DNA from: Paroedura picta
Lineage: Eukaryota > Chordata > Lepidosauria > Squamata > Gekkonidae
DNA: 64,000 bases
NCBI RefSeq assembly: GCF_049243985.1
Contig: NC_135371.1
Coordinates: forward strand, 3,249,501-3,313,500
Direction of reading: 5' to 3'
The position numbers were made by a program, and so were the translations under genes. Under the pieces are notes generated by a model. It was not told the DNA's origin. It did no database searches and saw nothing but the letters and a program-made list of their open reading frames with translations. Below, piece by piece: positions 30,845 to 40,549 of the stretch; the stretch's first letter is position 1; every line of letters begins with the position of its first letter.

Positions 30845-32102
30845 CTAAGGCTTCGCCCTAGTATGAATATTTTTATGTTTTTTCAACGTGTCATTCCGAG
30901 AGAAGACCCATCCACACTCCAAGCATTTAAATGGCTTCTCCCCTGTGTGACTCTTTTGATGAACAGTTAGGCCGCCATTATGAGAGAACGACTTTCCACA
31001 CTCCAAGCATTTAAATGGCTTCTCCCCTGTGTGACTCTTTTGATGAACAGTTAGGCCGCCATTATGAGAGAACGACTTTCCACACTCCAAGCATTTAAAT
31101 GGCTTCTCCCCTGTGTGACTCATTTGATGAACAGTTAGGCCGCCATTATAAGAGAACGATTTTCCACACTCCAGGCATTTGTATGGCTTCTCCCCAGAAT
31201 GAATCAGTTGATGAGCGGTTAGGCTGCCATTACGAGAGAACGACTTTCCACACTCCAGGCATTTAAATGGCTTCTCCCCTGTATGAATCTTTTGATGAGC
31301 AGTTAGGCCGCCATTACAAGAGAACGACTTTCCACACTCCAGGCATTTATATGGCTTCTCCCCAGAATGAATCAGTTGATGTTTAATTAGTTGGCAATTA
31401 TGAAAGAAGCACTTTCCACACTCCAAGCACTTATGTGGCTTCTCCCCTGTGTGAAGTGATTGATGTCTCTTTAAGCTGCCATTATGAGATAAGCACTTTC
31501 CACATTCTAAACACTTATATGATTTCTCCCCTGTGTGAAGTATTTGATGTCTCTTTAGGCCACCATTCTGGGCGAAGCACATTCCACACTCCAAGCACTT
31601 ATACGGCTTCTCCTTTGTGTGAATCTTTTCATGAATTTTTAGGCAGCTTTTCAGAGAAAAGCACTTCCCACACTGCAAGCATTTATATGGCTTCTCCCCA
31701 GTATGAAATGTTTGATGTGTTCTAAAAGTGCTGATCCAAGAGAAGAACTTTCCACATTCCAAACATTTATACGGCTTCACCCCAGTATGAATCTTCTGAT
31801 GTAATGTTAATTGATTCTTCCGACAGAAGCACTTTCCACACTGCAAGCATTTATATGGCTTCTCCCCTGTGTGAATGCGTTGATGGCATCTCAGGTACTC
31901 ATTACTGGAGAAGCAATTTCCACACTGCAGGCATTTATATGGTTTCTCCCCAGTATGAATCACTTGATGATATGTTAGGCCACCACTATAAGAGAAGCAC
32001 TTTCCACACTCCAAGCATTTATATGGCTTTTCTTCAGTATGAATCTTTTGATGTGTCCTTAGGTAGGGATTTTGAGAGAAGCATTTTCCGCAATCTAAGC
32101 AT
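30845..32102 (-). pseudogene. Unit 1 zinc-finger exon, distal half (15 fingers, out of frame)
   Basis: Fifteen further C2H2 fingers of the CLECGKCFS type follow the frameshift at about 32125 and stay open to the natural stop at 30845. They are not joined in frame to the KRAB side. The last finger keeps both cysteines (CLECGWVFS), unlike units 2-4 (CLEGG). Two adjacent fingers near 30940-31110 ([16 protein letters not shown]) are identical, a sign of recent finger duplication. Confidence 0.8.
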
Positions 32103-33676
32103 TTATATGGCTTTTCTCCAGTATGGCTTCTCCCCTGTGTGACTCTTTTGATGTTTCCTTAGGTAGCGATTTTGAGAGAAGCACTTTCCGCAATCTAAGC
32201 ATTTATATGGCTTTTCTCCAGTATGTATCTTTTGATGAACAGTCATGTCACGCTTCAGAAAAAAGCACTTTCCACACTCCAAGCATTTATATGGTTTCTC
32301 CCCAATATGAATCATTTGATGGTCTTTTAGAGAGCTGCTCCGAGAGAAGCACTTTCCACATTCCAAACACTGATATGTCTTCTCCCCAGTATGAACTATT
32401 AGATGCTTTTTAAGAGTGTTCTTCGAGGAGAATGACTTTCCACACTCTAAGCATTTCAATGGCTTCTCCCCAGTATGTGTCTTTTGATGCCCTTTTAGAA
32501 TGTCCTCCTGAGAGAAGCGCTTCCCACACTCCAAGCATTTATACGGCTTCTCTCTGTGAGCCTTTTGATGTTTCCCAAGACTTCTTTTCAGAGAGTAGCA
32601 CTTTCCACACTCCAGGCATTCATATGGCTTCTCCCCAGTATGAATCACTTGATGCTCTTTTAGAGAGCTGCTCCAAAAGAACGACTTTCCACATTCCAAA
32701 CATTTATATGTCTTCTCCCCAGTATGAACTATTTGATGTATTTTAAGAGTTTTCTTCAAAGTGAATGACTTTCCACACTCCAAACATTTATATGGCTTCT
32801 CCCCAATATGAATCTTTTGATGTGATGTTAAGTTGTACTTATGGGAAAAGCACTTTCCACACTCCAAGCATTTATATGGCTTCTCCCCAGTATGGATCTT
32901 TTGATGTGATGTTAAGTTGTGCTTATGGGAAAAGCACTTTCCACACTCCAAGCATTCATATGGCTTCTCTCTTCGGTGAGCCTTTTGATGTTTCCCAAGA
33001 CTTTTTTTCAGAGAGTAGCACTTTCCACACTCCAAGCATTTATATGGCTTCTCCCCAGTATGGATCTTTTGATGTGATGTTAAGTTGTACTTATGGGAAA
33101 AGCACTTTCCACACTCCAAGCATTTATATGGCTTCTCCCCAGTATGGATCTTTTGATGTGATGTTAAGTGGTGCTTATGGGAAAAGCACTTTCCACACTC
33201 CAAGCATTCATATGGCTTCCCTCCAGTATGGATCTTTTGATGTGATGTTAAGCTGTGCTTATGGAAAAAGCACTTTCCACACTCCAAGCATTTATTCGGT
33301 TTCTCCCCTGTGTGAGTCCTTTGATGTCTGCTTCTTGCACTAGGCCAATGGAAACACTTGCCACAGTCCTTGCAGTTATATCTTTTCTGATATGTTTTAG
33401 CACTGAATTTGGAGCTAAGCCCTTTCTGGGTCATGGCACCATTAGGCCTCCTTTTTCTCTTCTCTCTTTCATCTTGGGTTGAGACCTCAGGCTTATTTCT
33501 GCTCTGATAGGCCACCGATTCGCTCCTCTGTTTTTGTTTGGCTCCCCTTATTCTTCTGCCAGGCCTCTTTGGTATCACTTGACCCTCAGATTTCGTCTCC
33601 ACCTGCAGACGGTTGTCTTTTCCCACAAGACTCTTTCCCGAGTCCTTCTCCCTCGCCAACTCCCTCACGTCTGCAA
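32103..33676 (-). CDS. Unit 1 KRAB zinc-finger gene, finger exon, proximal half (15 fingers)
   Basis: Acceptor CTCTCTCTTGCAG on the minus strand; enters in phase 1, matching both KRAB exons upstream. A basic linker of about 120 residues ([17 protein letters not shown]) precedes 15 C2H2 fingers, mostly CLECGKCFS...H-x3-H with HTGEKP linkers. After finger 15 the linker HTGEKPY runs into WRKAI and a stop at 32103. The cause is a 17-base insertion (GCTTCTCCCCTGTGTGA on the plus strand) that repeats part of a finger linker. With a start exon and KRAB exon the product would be about 580 residues: truncated, but still KRAB plus 15 fingers. Confidence 0.85.
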
Positions 33677-33767
33677 CTGCAAGAGAGAGACAGAAACGCA
33701 TTCAGAATGAAAAGGTACAAGGGCCAGTTCATGGATCAACTGAGTAGTGGTCCTAGAACCCCCTCCC

Positions 33768-33815
33768 AGAAGGAGTCTCAAAGCAGCTGACAATCGCCTT
33801 CCCTTCCTCTCCCCC
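33768..33815 (-). repeat. SINE body fragment
   Basis: CAGAAGGAGTCTCAAAGCAG and CTGACAATCGCCTTCCCTTC only; present at the same place in units 2 and 3, so it predates the duplications. Confidence 0.55.
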
Positions 33816-33897
33816 CAGATCTCCCTCTTCATATTGTTTTGGTCTGCTCATATCGCTCTCTGATTTCTGAAATTTTCACTTGGATGAAATAGTGATT

Positions 33898-34292
33898 CCC
33901 AGTTGCAACGTATGGCTGTGAAAGCTGGACCAAAAAGAAGGCCGAGCGTCAAAGAATTGAGGCTTTTGAACTCTGGTGCTGGAGAAGATTCTTGCGAGTC
34001 CCTTGGACTGCAAGGCGAACAAACCGGTCAAGTCCTAGAGGAGATCAGCCCTGACTGCTCCTTAGAAGGCCAGATCCTGAAGATGAAACTCAAATACTTT
34101 GGCCACCTCATGAGAAGGAAGGACTCCCTGGAGAAGAGCCTAATGCTGGGAGCGATCGAGGGCAAAAGAAGAAGGGGACAACAGAGAATGAAGTGGCTGG
34201 ATGCAGTCCCTGAAGCAGTCGGTGCAAACTTAAATGGACTCTGGGGAATGGTAGAGGACAGGAAGGCCTGGAGGATCCTTGTCCATGGGGTC
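33898..34292 (+). mobile_element. BovB LINE 3' fragment in the KRAB-1 intron (unit 1)
   Basis: The plus strand encodes the BovB C-terminus: MKLKYFGHLMRRKDSLEKSL, MLGAIEGKRRRG, MKWLDAVPEAVGANLNGLWG, KAWRILVHGV. Homologous copies sit in the same intron of units 2 (44220-44612) and 3 (54475-54867). It lies between the KRAB-1 and finger exons, antisense to the gene. Confidence 0.85.
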
Positions 34293-34448
34293 ATAAATAT
34301 CCTCTCTTTCTCAAGGCCTTTAAGCCCCCAAGTGTGGGAGCTCCATTCTTTCCTTGGGGGAGAAGGAATGTGAGTCAAAGAGGGGCAAAGGAAGATGCCA
34401 GCCCTCCCTTCTCCCTCGTGATCATTACGGAAGGGGAAAGAGCCTTAC

Positions 34449-34578
34449 CCAGAGAGGCCACGGTCTCATAATTGTCCTCTGTCACCTCCCAGAAGAGTTC
34501 TCTTTGGCCTGGATCCAGGAGAGCCCATTCCTCCTCCACGAAGAGCACGGCCACCTCCTCAAAGTACACCGGGGGTCT
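34449..34578 (-). CDS. Unit 1 KRAB-A exon 1 (KRAB-1)
   Basis: 130-bp exon with acceptor TTCCCTCTTTCAG and donor CTGG|GTAAGG, phase 0 in and 1 out. The 43 residues begin RPPVYFEEVAVLF and contain the KRAB core EEEWALLDPGQ. The MLENY block of classical KRAB is replaced by VTEDNY. KRAB A boxes recruit TRIM28 for silencing; this altered block may weaken that. It splices in frame from the start exon at 36598-36636 and into the finger exon at 33676. Small differences from units 2/3: Y for S and E for K. Confidence 0.9.
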
Positions 34579-35689
34579 CTGAAAGAGGGAAAGAGGGCCC
34601 AGTGGATCCTGCATTCCTGCCCATGACTATTCAAGAATCAAAACCCCACTGGCCAGTCAACTGCTAGAAGAATGCAATAAATCAATCTGAAAACCTCCAC
34701 GAAATGTAAACTCAGACTATTGCAAAGAACTGGACCTCCCTTGGCCGAGACCCATCGGGAGGAAATAAACTGCACAGCGGTCATAACAACTGTGCTCTGA
34801 GACAAGGCTTCTTCTTGAAACATTTTTGGTCTGCAGAGGCGTTCTGTGTCCCTCTAAAGCTTGCATCCAGCTTGGTAACCCTGAGCTGCCCTAATACAAG
34901 TCTATGAGTCCCTTGTTCTATTTTTAACCTAACAAGCAATGTGATCCTTGTGGTCTCAATTGAGAGAACTTCTTGAGGGCGAGACTCTTGGAATCCCTCT
35001 TTAGGTCAGGGGTTCTCAATCTTTACTGTGCCAGGACCTCTTGGTGGTACCGGTTTATCCATGGAGCACTTGTAGCACATGGTACGGGCCCTGCAGTTGA
35101 AGGGGCTCTTGAGGAAGATGGACTTTGCAGCCTCCCTCTTGCAAGAAGTCCCCCCTTCTGCAATTCTTTAGGGGCTCCCCTTTCGCCTCAGCCCTGCGGG
35201 AAAGCCTGGCTTCAGCTGAAATCCCAGAGGTTCACTTTTGTAATTGGCAGGGGGGTGAATAAAACTATGTACTCTCAGGAGCTGTAGAACAGAACATTTT
35301 ATTGCAACCCAATGCCAACTCACAGAGGGCCTGAAAGCTAAGGAAAAAAGAACACATCCAGGGGGGTGGAGTTTCCCTTCACCCCTAATCAGGTTTCAGT
35401 TAGCTCTTGGCTGGCTGAACATTTTACGCCATTCACACACAGAGACACAAAGCACAACAGAGGGGGGGGAAGGGGAGGGGATGCTCTGGCGGCAGCATGG
35501 GCTGCATTTGATGGCCTCCACTGCAGCCTGCCAAGTGACGAGGCAGCCCACCCCCAAAGAAACAGACTCCCCTGCAAGAAAACCCTCGAAGGGTATTTCA
35601 GGGCGCTCCCCCCCCCCCCAAAAAAAAAGAAATCTGGAATAGCCATTGAAGAGCAAAGCTGAAGGCAGAAAGCGGGGGGGGGGGAGCTT

Positions 35690-35935
35690 TTCTCTCCCTG
35701 AAGGAGACTCAAAGCGGCTTACATTTGCCTTCCCTTTCCTCTCCCCACAACAGACACCCTGTGAGGCGGGTGAGTCTGAGAGAGCCCTGAGATTCCTGCT
35801 CCGTCAGAACAACTCTATCAGTGCCGTGGAGAGCCCAAGCTCACCCAGCTGGCTGCATGTGGGGGAATGGAGAATCAAACCTATCTCGCCAGATTAGAAG
35901 TCTGCACTCCTAACCACTACCCCAAACTGGCTCAG
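35690..35935 (-). repeat. tRNA-derived SINE (minus), unit 1
   Basis: CTGAAGGAGACTCAAAGCGG, ACAACAGACACCCTGTGAGG, head end CTAACCACTACCCCAAACTG. Orthologous copies in units 2 (46005-46258) and 3 (56258-56510). Confidence 0.65.
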
Positions 35936-36320
35936 GAATACAACGGGTACTAGACTGGGGGGGGGGGGGGAAGAGGTGGAAGAACTCTGCGGATGGCCTC
36001 TCCCTCTCCCCAGGAGCTGGAAAGGCTGCAGCCTGGAGGCCCCCAGGAAGAGAACTCTCCAGCAGGGGCAGCTCCCACCCAGCATCGATCTGCAGCCTCT
36101 GAGACTCGGATGGAGGTAGTAGGAGGAGGGGGGGGCAGGGGTGGGGGATGGAAGGCGATTGGCTGGCCGCTGGACAGACAGGCAGGCTGGTTGGAGGAGA
36201 AGGCACTCAGGGGCGGGACAGCTGCCCTGAGTGGGTGTTAAGGGCTGAGTGGCACTTAAGCCATGAGACCAGCTCCTCCTCCAAGCTCTTACCAGAAATA
36301 TGTAGTGGTACAGACACAGG

Positions 36321-36577
36321 TTGAATGAATGAATGAATGAATGAATGAATGATTTATTTATTTGTATTTTTATACCGCCCTCCCCAAAGGCTCAGAGTGG
36401 TTTACATATAACTGAAACAATGCATGAAACCATACATATAATAACATATTATTAACTGGTATGACCAAGTTACAGTATAACATAACAGTATAACATTATA
36501 ACATAAACATTGAATGAATGAATGAATGAATGAATGAATGAATGAATGAATGAATGAATGAATGAATGAATGAATGA
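36321..36577. repeat. Two (TGAA)n tracts flanking a LINE tail, unit 1
   Basis: Tracts at 36321-36352 and 36511-36577 with a LINE tail between them (TATACCGCCCTCCCCAAAGG, CTCAGAGTGGTTTAC). The second tract ends 20 bases from the splice donor of the start exon at 36598. Confidence 0.9.
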
Positions 36578-36597
36578 TGCCGAAATCCTGCACTCAC

Positions 36598-36636
36598 CTT
36601 TCCTGCAGAGGTGCCAAGGCCAAATTGTGTCACCAT
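36598..36636 (-). CDS. Unit 1 start exon A (feeds KRAB-1)
   Basis: ATG at 36636 (CCCGCATGG context) and 13 codons, MVTQFGLGTSAGK, ending at donor GGAAAG|GTGAGT in phase 0, as KRAB-1 requires. Units 2 and 3 read MET in place of MVT. A ZNF143/THAP11-like motif lies 121 bases upstream. It is located 1 kb downstream of KRAB-2, so it can only serve KRAB-1. Confidence 0.7.
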
Positions 36637-36756
36637 GCGGGGGAAACAGGAAAGAGGAGAGGTCCTGAGGAACTGGATGTCTTCGTCTTCTGGAGAAACT
36701 GCACCCCTGACCCCTAAAAATGGCCGGGGGGATGTCCCTGGTGCCCGCAAATCCTC

Positions 36757-36770
36757 CTGGGAAATGTAGT
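36757..36770 (-). promoter_or_regulatory. ZNF143/THAP11-like promoter motif, start exon A, unit 1
   Basis: Minus strand ACTACATTTCCCAG followed by GAGGATTTGCGGGC. Conserved at 47116-47129 (unit 2) and 57400-57413 (unit 3). It marks a candidate internal promoter for the KRAB-1 transcript. Confidence 0.5.
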
Positions 36771-37603
36771 TCCCTACAACAGCAACACCCAGAGAGAATA
36801 AAAAGCAAACAAGTATTTGGGAATGTTGGGTGGGATTTTTTGCTCATTAGTTGCTTTGAGGGGCAGCTTTCTTTGTATATGAATAAATCTTCCTTCTTGT
36901 TTTATCAAACCCCCTTCTTCAGGATCTCTTTCCTCCTCAGCCTCAATATAAAACGTACCGTATATACTCGCATATAAGCAGAGGCACCTAATTTAACCAC
37001 AAAATCTGGGCAAACTTCTTGACTCGCATATAGGCCAAGGGTGGGAAAGGCTGCATCATCACAGGCTCTCCCCCCCAGCCTCCTCCCACACCAACATATA
37101 CAGAAAAGTCAAGAGGATAAATAGCTGCTGGGTTTTGTACCCTGCTTTTCACTAACCAAAGGAGTCTCAAAGCGGCTTACAATTGCCTTCCCTTCCTCTC
37201 TTGATGCCAGACACCCTGAGAGAGCTCTGACAGAACTGCTCTGTGAGAACAGCTTTGGCAGGAGAACCAAACAGTGCCCCCCGGGCCAGCAAACCAAAGC
37301 AGGTCAAAAGTACCCAAAGTTGGCAACCTACTACAAGAATTACAACAGCTACCAAACTGGGAGAATGGGCAACTCTAACTACGACTGCAGTGCCCCTCCA
37401 GAACAAAACAGTGAAAGAAAGAACTGTACAGATCAAATTTTAAAAGAAACACAACCGCAAAAAGAAAAGGCAAACAATGCTGCCCCTCAGATAAAGGAAG
37501 AAACACTCGGAGAAAGAAACACCCAGAACATCTTGTCACTGAGGGGAAACCTTTACTCACAATAGAAGGGGGGGGGAGAAGAAACAAGGGGAAAGAGGCT
37601 TAC

Positions 37604-37733
37604 ATAAAAAGGCCAACGTCTCGTGATTTTCCTGCACCACTTCCCAGAAGAGCTTTCTCTGGCCTGGATCCAGCAGCGCCCACTCCTCCTCCGTGAAGAG
37701 CATGGCCCCCTCCTGAAGAGACACCGGGCAGTT
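37604..37733 (-). CDS. Unit 1 KRAB-A exon 2 (KRAB-2)
   Basis: 130-bp exon with acceptor TTGCTTTTGCAG and donor TTTTTAT|GTAAGC, phase 0 in and 1 out, exactly like KRAB-1. The 43 residues begin NCPVSLQEGAMLF and hold TEEEWALLDPGQRKL, then VVQENHETLAFL. The usual DV/EV pair is GA here, and MLENY is VQENH, so TRIM28 contact may differ from KRAB-1. It can join the finger exon directly in frame, but cannot precede KRAB-1 in frame. Confidence 0.88.
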
Positions 37734-38092
37734 CTGCAAAAGCAAAATATGGATCATCTATTTCGGTCCCTCAACCACTCAAGAAAGGAAAGAAGGAAGG
37801 GTGATCCCAGCACCCACCCAATTAAGTGGGAGAATGCAATACTTCAAAGGGATGGCAAGGAAAATTGCAATCTTTTTAAAAAGCATTTAACAGGTATAAT
37901 GCACTAAAAGTCTCTCAAATTCAGAAAATTGGACAAACCTGGGCTTCTCTTGGTCAAGTCCAATTACATTAAACAAACAAACAAACAAACAAAGGACCCC
38001 GACTGACAACAGGACGCTTTCTGCTATACGCTGCGTTTCCAGAGAAGCTTTAAGCATTTCTTTCTTCAGTGGCTTTTTGTGTTGCTCTAAAA

Positions 38093-38228
38093 CAGGGGTA
38101 GTCAAACTGCGGCCCTCCAGATGTCCATGGACTACAATTCCCAGAAGCCCCTGCCAGCAAATGCTGGCAGGGGCTTCTGGGAATTGTAGTCCATGGACAT
38201 CTGGAGGGCCGCAGTGTGACTACCCCTG
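38093..38228. mobile_element. hAT-type foldback MITE beside a splice donor, unit 1
   Basis: 136-bp M1 palindrome with perfect 8-bp target duplication CTCTAAAA at 38085-38092 and 38229-38236. On the gene strand the intron starts GTAAG at 38241-38237 and its next base already belongs to the target duplication. Units 2 and 3 carry a shortened form (48448-48553, 58735-58840). Confidence 0.9.
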
Positions 38229-38241
38229 CTCTAAAACTTAC

Positions 38242-38289
38242 CTTAAGATCCTGGGAACAATATCTGGCCAAATGAAGCTGGTGATGCAT
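38242..38289 (-). CDS. Unit 1 start exon B (feeds KRAB-2)
   Basis: ATG at 38289 and 16 codons, MHHQLHLARYCSQDLK, then a strong donor CTTAAG|GTAAGT in phase 0, as KRAB-2 requires. A likely acceptor CTCTCTTGCAG lies about 50 bases upstream, so this is an internal exon with its own ATG. Upstream lies a non-coding exon with donor at 39679. The protein sequence is identical in units 2 and 3. Confidence 0.6.
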
Positions 38290-38462
38290 TTTGCTCTGAT
38301 TCCCTCCTCAAGGAAGCCAAGGCCTGCCCATTCCAGGCTGCAAGAGAGGCGGGGCACAAACCTCCGGCACAAAGCGACCCTCTCCTGGAAGGACCCCCGT
38401 TTGCACAACATGCCCCTGAGAGCCATTGGAACCTCTCCAAGAGATTCTGGATTTCACCGAAT

Positions 38463-38615
38463 TTGTTGTTGTTGTTATGTGCGAAGTCGTGTCCGACCCA
38501 TCGCAACCCCATGGACAATGATCCTCCAGGCCTTCCTGTCCTCTACCATTCCCCAGAGTCCATTTAGGTTTGCACCTACTGCTTCAGTGACTCCATCCAT
38601 CCACCTCATTCTCTG
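38463..38615 (-). mobile_element. BovB LINE 3' fragment, insertion private to unit 1
   Basis: 153 bp of BovB 3' end in antisense: (AAC)n tail, GGGTCGGACACGACTTCGCA, and codons for NLNGLWGMVEDRKAW. An 11-bp target duplication TTTCACCGAAT lies at 38452-38462 and 38616-38626. Units 2 and 3 have the empty site with a single TTTCACCGAAT. Confidence 0.93.
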
Positions 38616-38883
38616 TTTCACCGAATAACAACAGTTTAAAGCAAAACGCAACCTCCTGCAGAAAGAGCACCACATTGGAGGGGGGACACTGAAAAGCTAC
38701 GGGCCTCCCTGTCTAGGGTTCGGGATGGGGGTAGGAGTTGCGATGCTATAAACGAAGGGGGTGGGCACATCCTGGTCCGGACTGAGGACAGAAAATCTCT
38801 CCCAGGTTTGCTTCAGAAAGGATGGTTTCCTCCTGAGAAAGCAGGCAGGTGGGGGCAGCCCAAATAGGGAGAGCTCTGTTCAC

Positions 38884-39475
38884 AAGAATCATAGCGTTCG
38901 AAGGGTCCTCCTGGGTCATCTAGTCCAACCCCCTGCACTATGCAAGACACTCACAACCCTTTCGCTCACCAACTGTAACCTGCCACCCCCTTGAGCCTTC
39001 ACAGAATCAGCCTCTCCGTCAGATGGCTCTCCAGCCTCTGTTTAAAAATCTCCAAAGATGGAGAACCCACCACCTCCCGAGGAAGCCTGTTCCACTGAGG
39101 AACCGCTCTGACTGTCAGGAACTTCTTCCGGATGTTTAGATGGAATTTCTTTTGCATTAATTTCATCCCATGTGTTCTGGTCTGCTCCATCCTCTACATC
39201 AGGGGTAGTCAAACTGGGGTCCTCCAGATGTTCATGGACTACAATTCCCATGAGCCCCTGCCAGCATTTGCTGCAGGCCCCCAGCATTTGCTGGCAGGGG
39301 CTCATGGGAATTGTAGTTCATGGACATCTGGAGGACCACAGGTTGACTACCCCTGCCCTACATGGCAGCCTTTTAAATACTTGAAGGTGGTTCCCAGATC
39401 CCCTCCCAGTCGCCTCCTCTCCGAGCTCCCCCAACCTTTCCTCCCGCGTCTCGGTCCCCAGACCCCTCCCCGTCT
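38884..39475 (-). repeat. CR1 LINE 3' fragment (unit 1), split by a MITE
   Basis: The plus strand shows GAAGGGTCCTCCTGGGTCAT, CTCTCCAGCCTCTGTTTAAA, CCGAGGAAGCCTGTTCCACT and, after the MITE, GCAGCCTTTTAAATACTTGA. The minus strand encodes ORF2 C-terminal pieces (KKFHLNIRKKFLTVRAVPQW). Orthologous in units 2 and 3. Confidence 0.75.
39200..39355. mobile_element. hAT-type foldback MITE in CR1, unit 1
   Basis: M1 palindrome with target duplication CTCTACAT / CCCTACAT (7 of 8). Orthologous at 49393-49528 and 59680-59815, so it is older than the duplications. The unit 1 copy has about 20 extra bases in the loop (GCAGGCCCCCAGCATTTGCT). Confidence 0.85.
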
Positions 39476-39678
39476 TTGTTGCAGGAGGATCCTTCCCTGC
39501 GGATCCCAAAGGAGAGATCTGCTTCTGGGGATCGCCCGCCGGAGAAAGCATCCGTGTGCATTGAAGACACCCAAATTTAGCAGAGCAGGATGGGGCCAAA
39601 CGCCGCTTTGGGATCTAGGGGAGGGGGGGGATCCTGTCCTTGCGCGAGATCTGTTGGGGGGGGGGATCCTCCACTCAC

Positions 39679-39780
39679 CTTTCCTCCTGCACGTGCGCAA
39701 AAGGCAATTCTCCCGCGGAGGGATCCAGCTGTTCAGAACAGCGAGTTCCTTTTGTTCTCTCTGTTTACAAAGGGTGAGTT
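39679..39780 (-). other. Candidate non-coding first exon of transcript B, unit 1
   Basis: Strong donor GGAGGAAAG|GTGAGTGGAGG at 39679. No ATG lies in the 100 bases before it, so it would be 5' UTR. Conserved with donors at 49868 (unit 2) and 60155 (unit 3). A ZNF143/THAP11-like motif lies about 300 bases upstream. The exon's 5' limit is not defined. Confidence 0.45.
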
Positions 39781-39974
39781 TTGATTTTTTTTTTGGGGGG
39801 GGGGGAAGGAGGCTCCTTGTACCTGCAACTGGGCTTAATAAAGAGCTGGAGGGACTCCCGGTGGGCGCGCGTCCGTGATCCCCCGGATCTAGGATCTGCC
39901 TTGATTTTAGCAACACGAAGCAAAGAATCCCCCCCTTGCAATGCCTGGGACCGCTCTGTTGCTCGCAAGGCCTT

Positions 39975-39988
39975 CTGGGAAATGTAGT
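39975..39988 (-). promoter_or_regulatory. ZNF143/THAP11-like promoter motif, transcript B, unit 1
   Basis: Minus strand ACTACATTTCCCAG followed by AAGGCCTTGCGAGC, a good fit to the extended element. Conserved at 50165-50178 (unit 2) and 60451-60464 (unit 3). Confidence 0.5.
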
Positions 39989-40099
39989 CCGTGAACGCTT
40001 GGAGAGCCACAGTTTGGCCAGCTCTGCATGCAACAGTTTTCACCTCCAAAACGAGTGCAAACTGGATGTGCAGCCAGCCAATCATGAGTGTCTATTAAA

Positions 40100-40386
40100 A
40101 AGGTGAAGGTCTCCCCTGTGCAAGCACCGGGTCCTGCCTGACCCTTGGGGTGACGCCCTCCAGCGTTTTCATGGCAGACTCAATACGGGGTGGTTTGCCA
40201 GTGCCTTCCCCAGTCATTACCGTTTACTCCCCAGCAGCAAGCTGGGTCCTCATTTTACCGACCTCGGAAGGATGGAAGGCTGAGCCGACCTTGAGCCGGC
40301 TGCTGGGATCGAACTCCCAGCCTCATGGGCAGACAGCTTCAGACTGCATGTCTGCTGCCTTACCACCCTGCGCTACAAGAGAGTCT
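40100..40386 (-). repeat. Sauria SINE (minus), unit 1
   Basis: Reverse complement of the full element: AAGGTCTCCCCTGTGCAAGC, GACGCCCTCCAGCGTTTTCA, CTGCCTTACCACCCTGCGCT. Orthologues at 50519-50800 and 60806-61087. Confidence 0.9.
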
Positions 40387-40549
40387 TAAGTGTCTATTGT
40401 GATCAAGTATTTCCAAGACTGAACAGTCATCCAAAACATACTGAAAGAGACAGGGGGTGGGTGTGGCTTTTTGACCAGGAAATGCCCTCTGACTCATGCA
40501 ACTACCCAACCTGTATCTCCCGTGGACTATCAGGGTGCCATCTCCTCAG

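Noticed and set aside
31435-33343. Long plus-strand open frames across the finger exons (repeating [17 protein letters not shown]), also at 42111-43664, 52366-53919 and 62653-63591
   Set aside because: They are the antisense reading of the 84-bp zinc-finger repeat, which happens to lack stops. There is no splice logic or known domain, and the minus frame carries the C2H2 pattern.
30845-33676. Reading the ~84-bp direct repeats as a CRISPR-like or satellite array
   Set aside because: The period is that of C2H2 finger modules with conserved Cys/His codons and linkers; the genome is vertebrate.
36496-36600. Frames encoding repeated HSFIHSFI near the start exon A donors
   Set aside because: Translation of the (TGAA)n microsatellite, not a protein.
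37604-37733. KRAB-2 as a separate gene with its own finger exon
   Set aside because: No C2H2 codons lie between KRAB-2 and KRAB-1 on either strand; the nearest compatible finger exon is the shared one. A lost finger exon in the ancestor remains possible.
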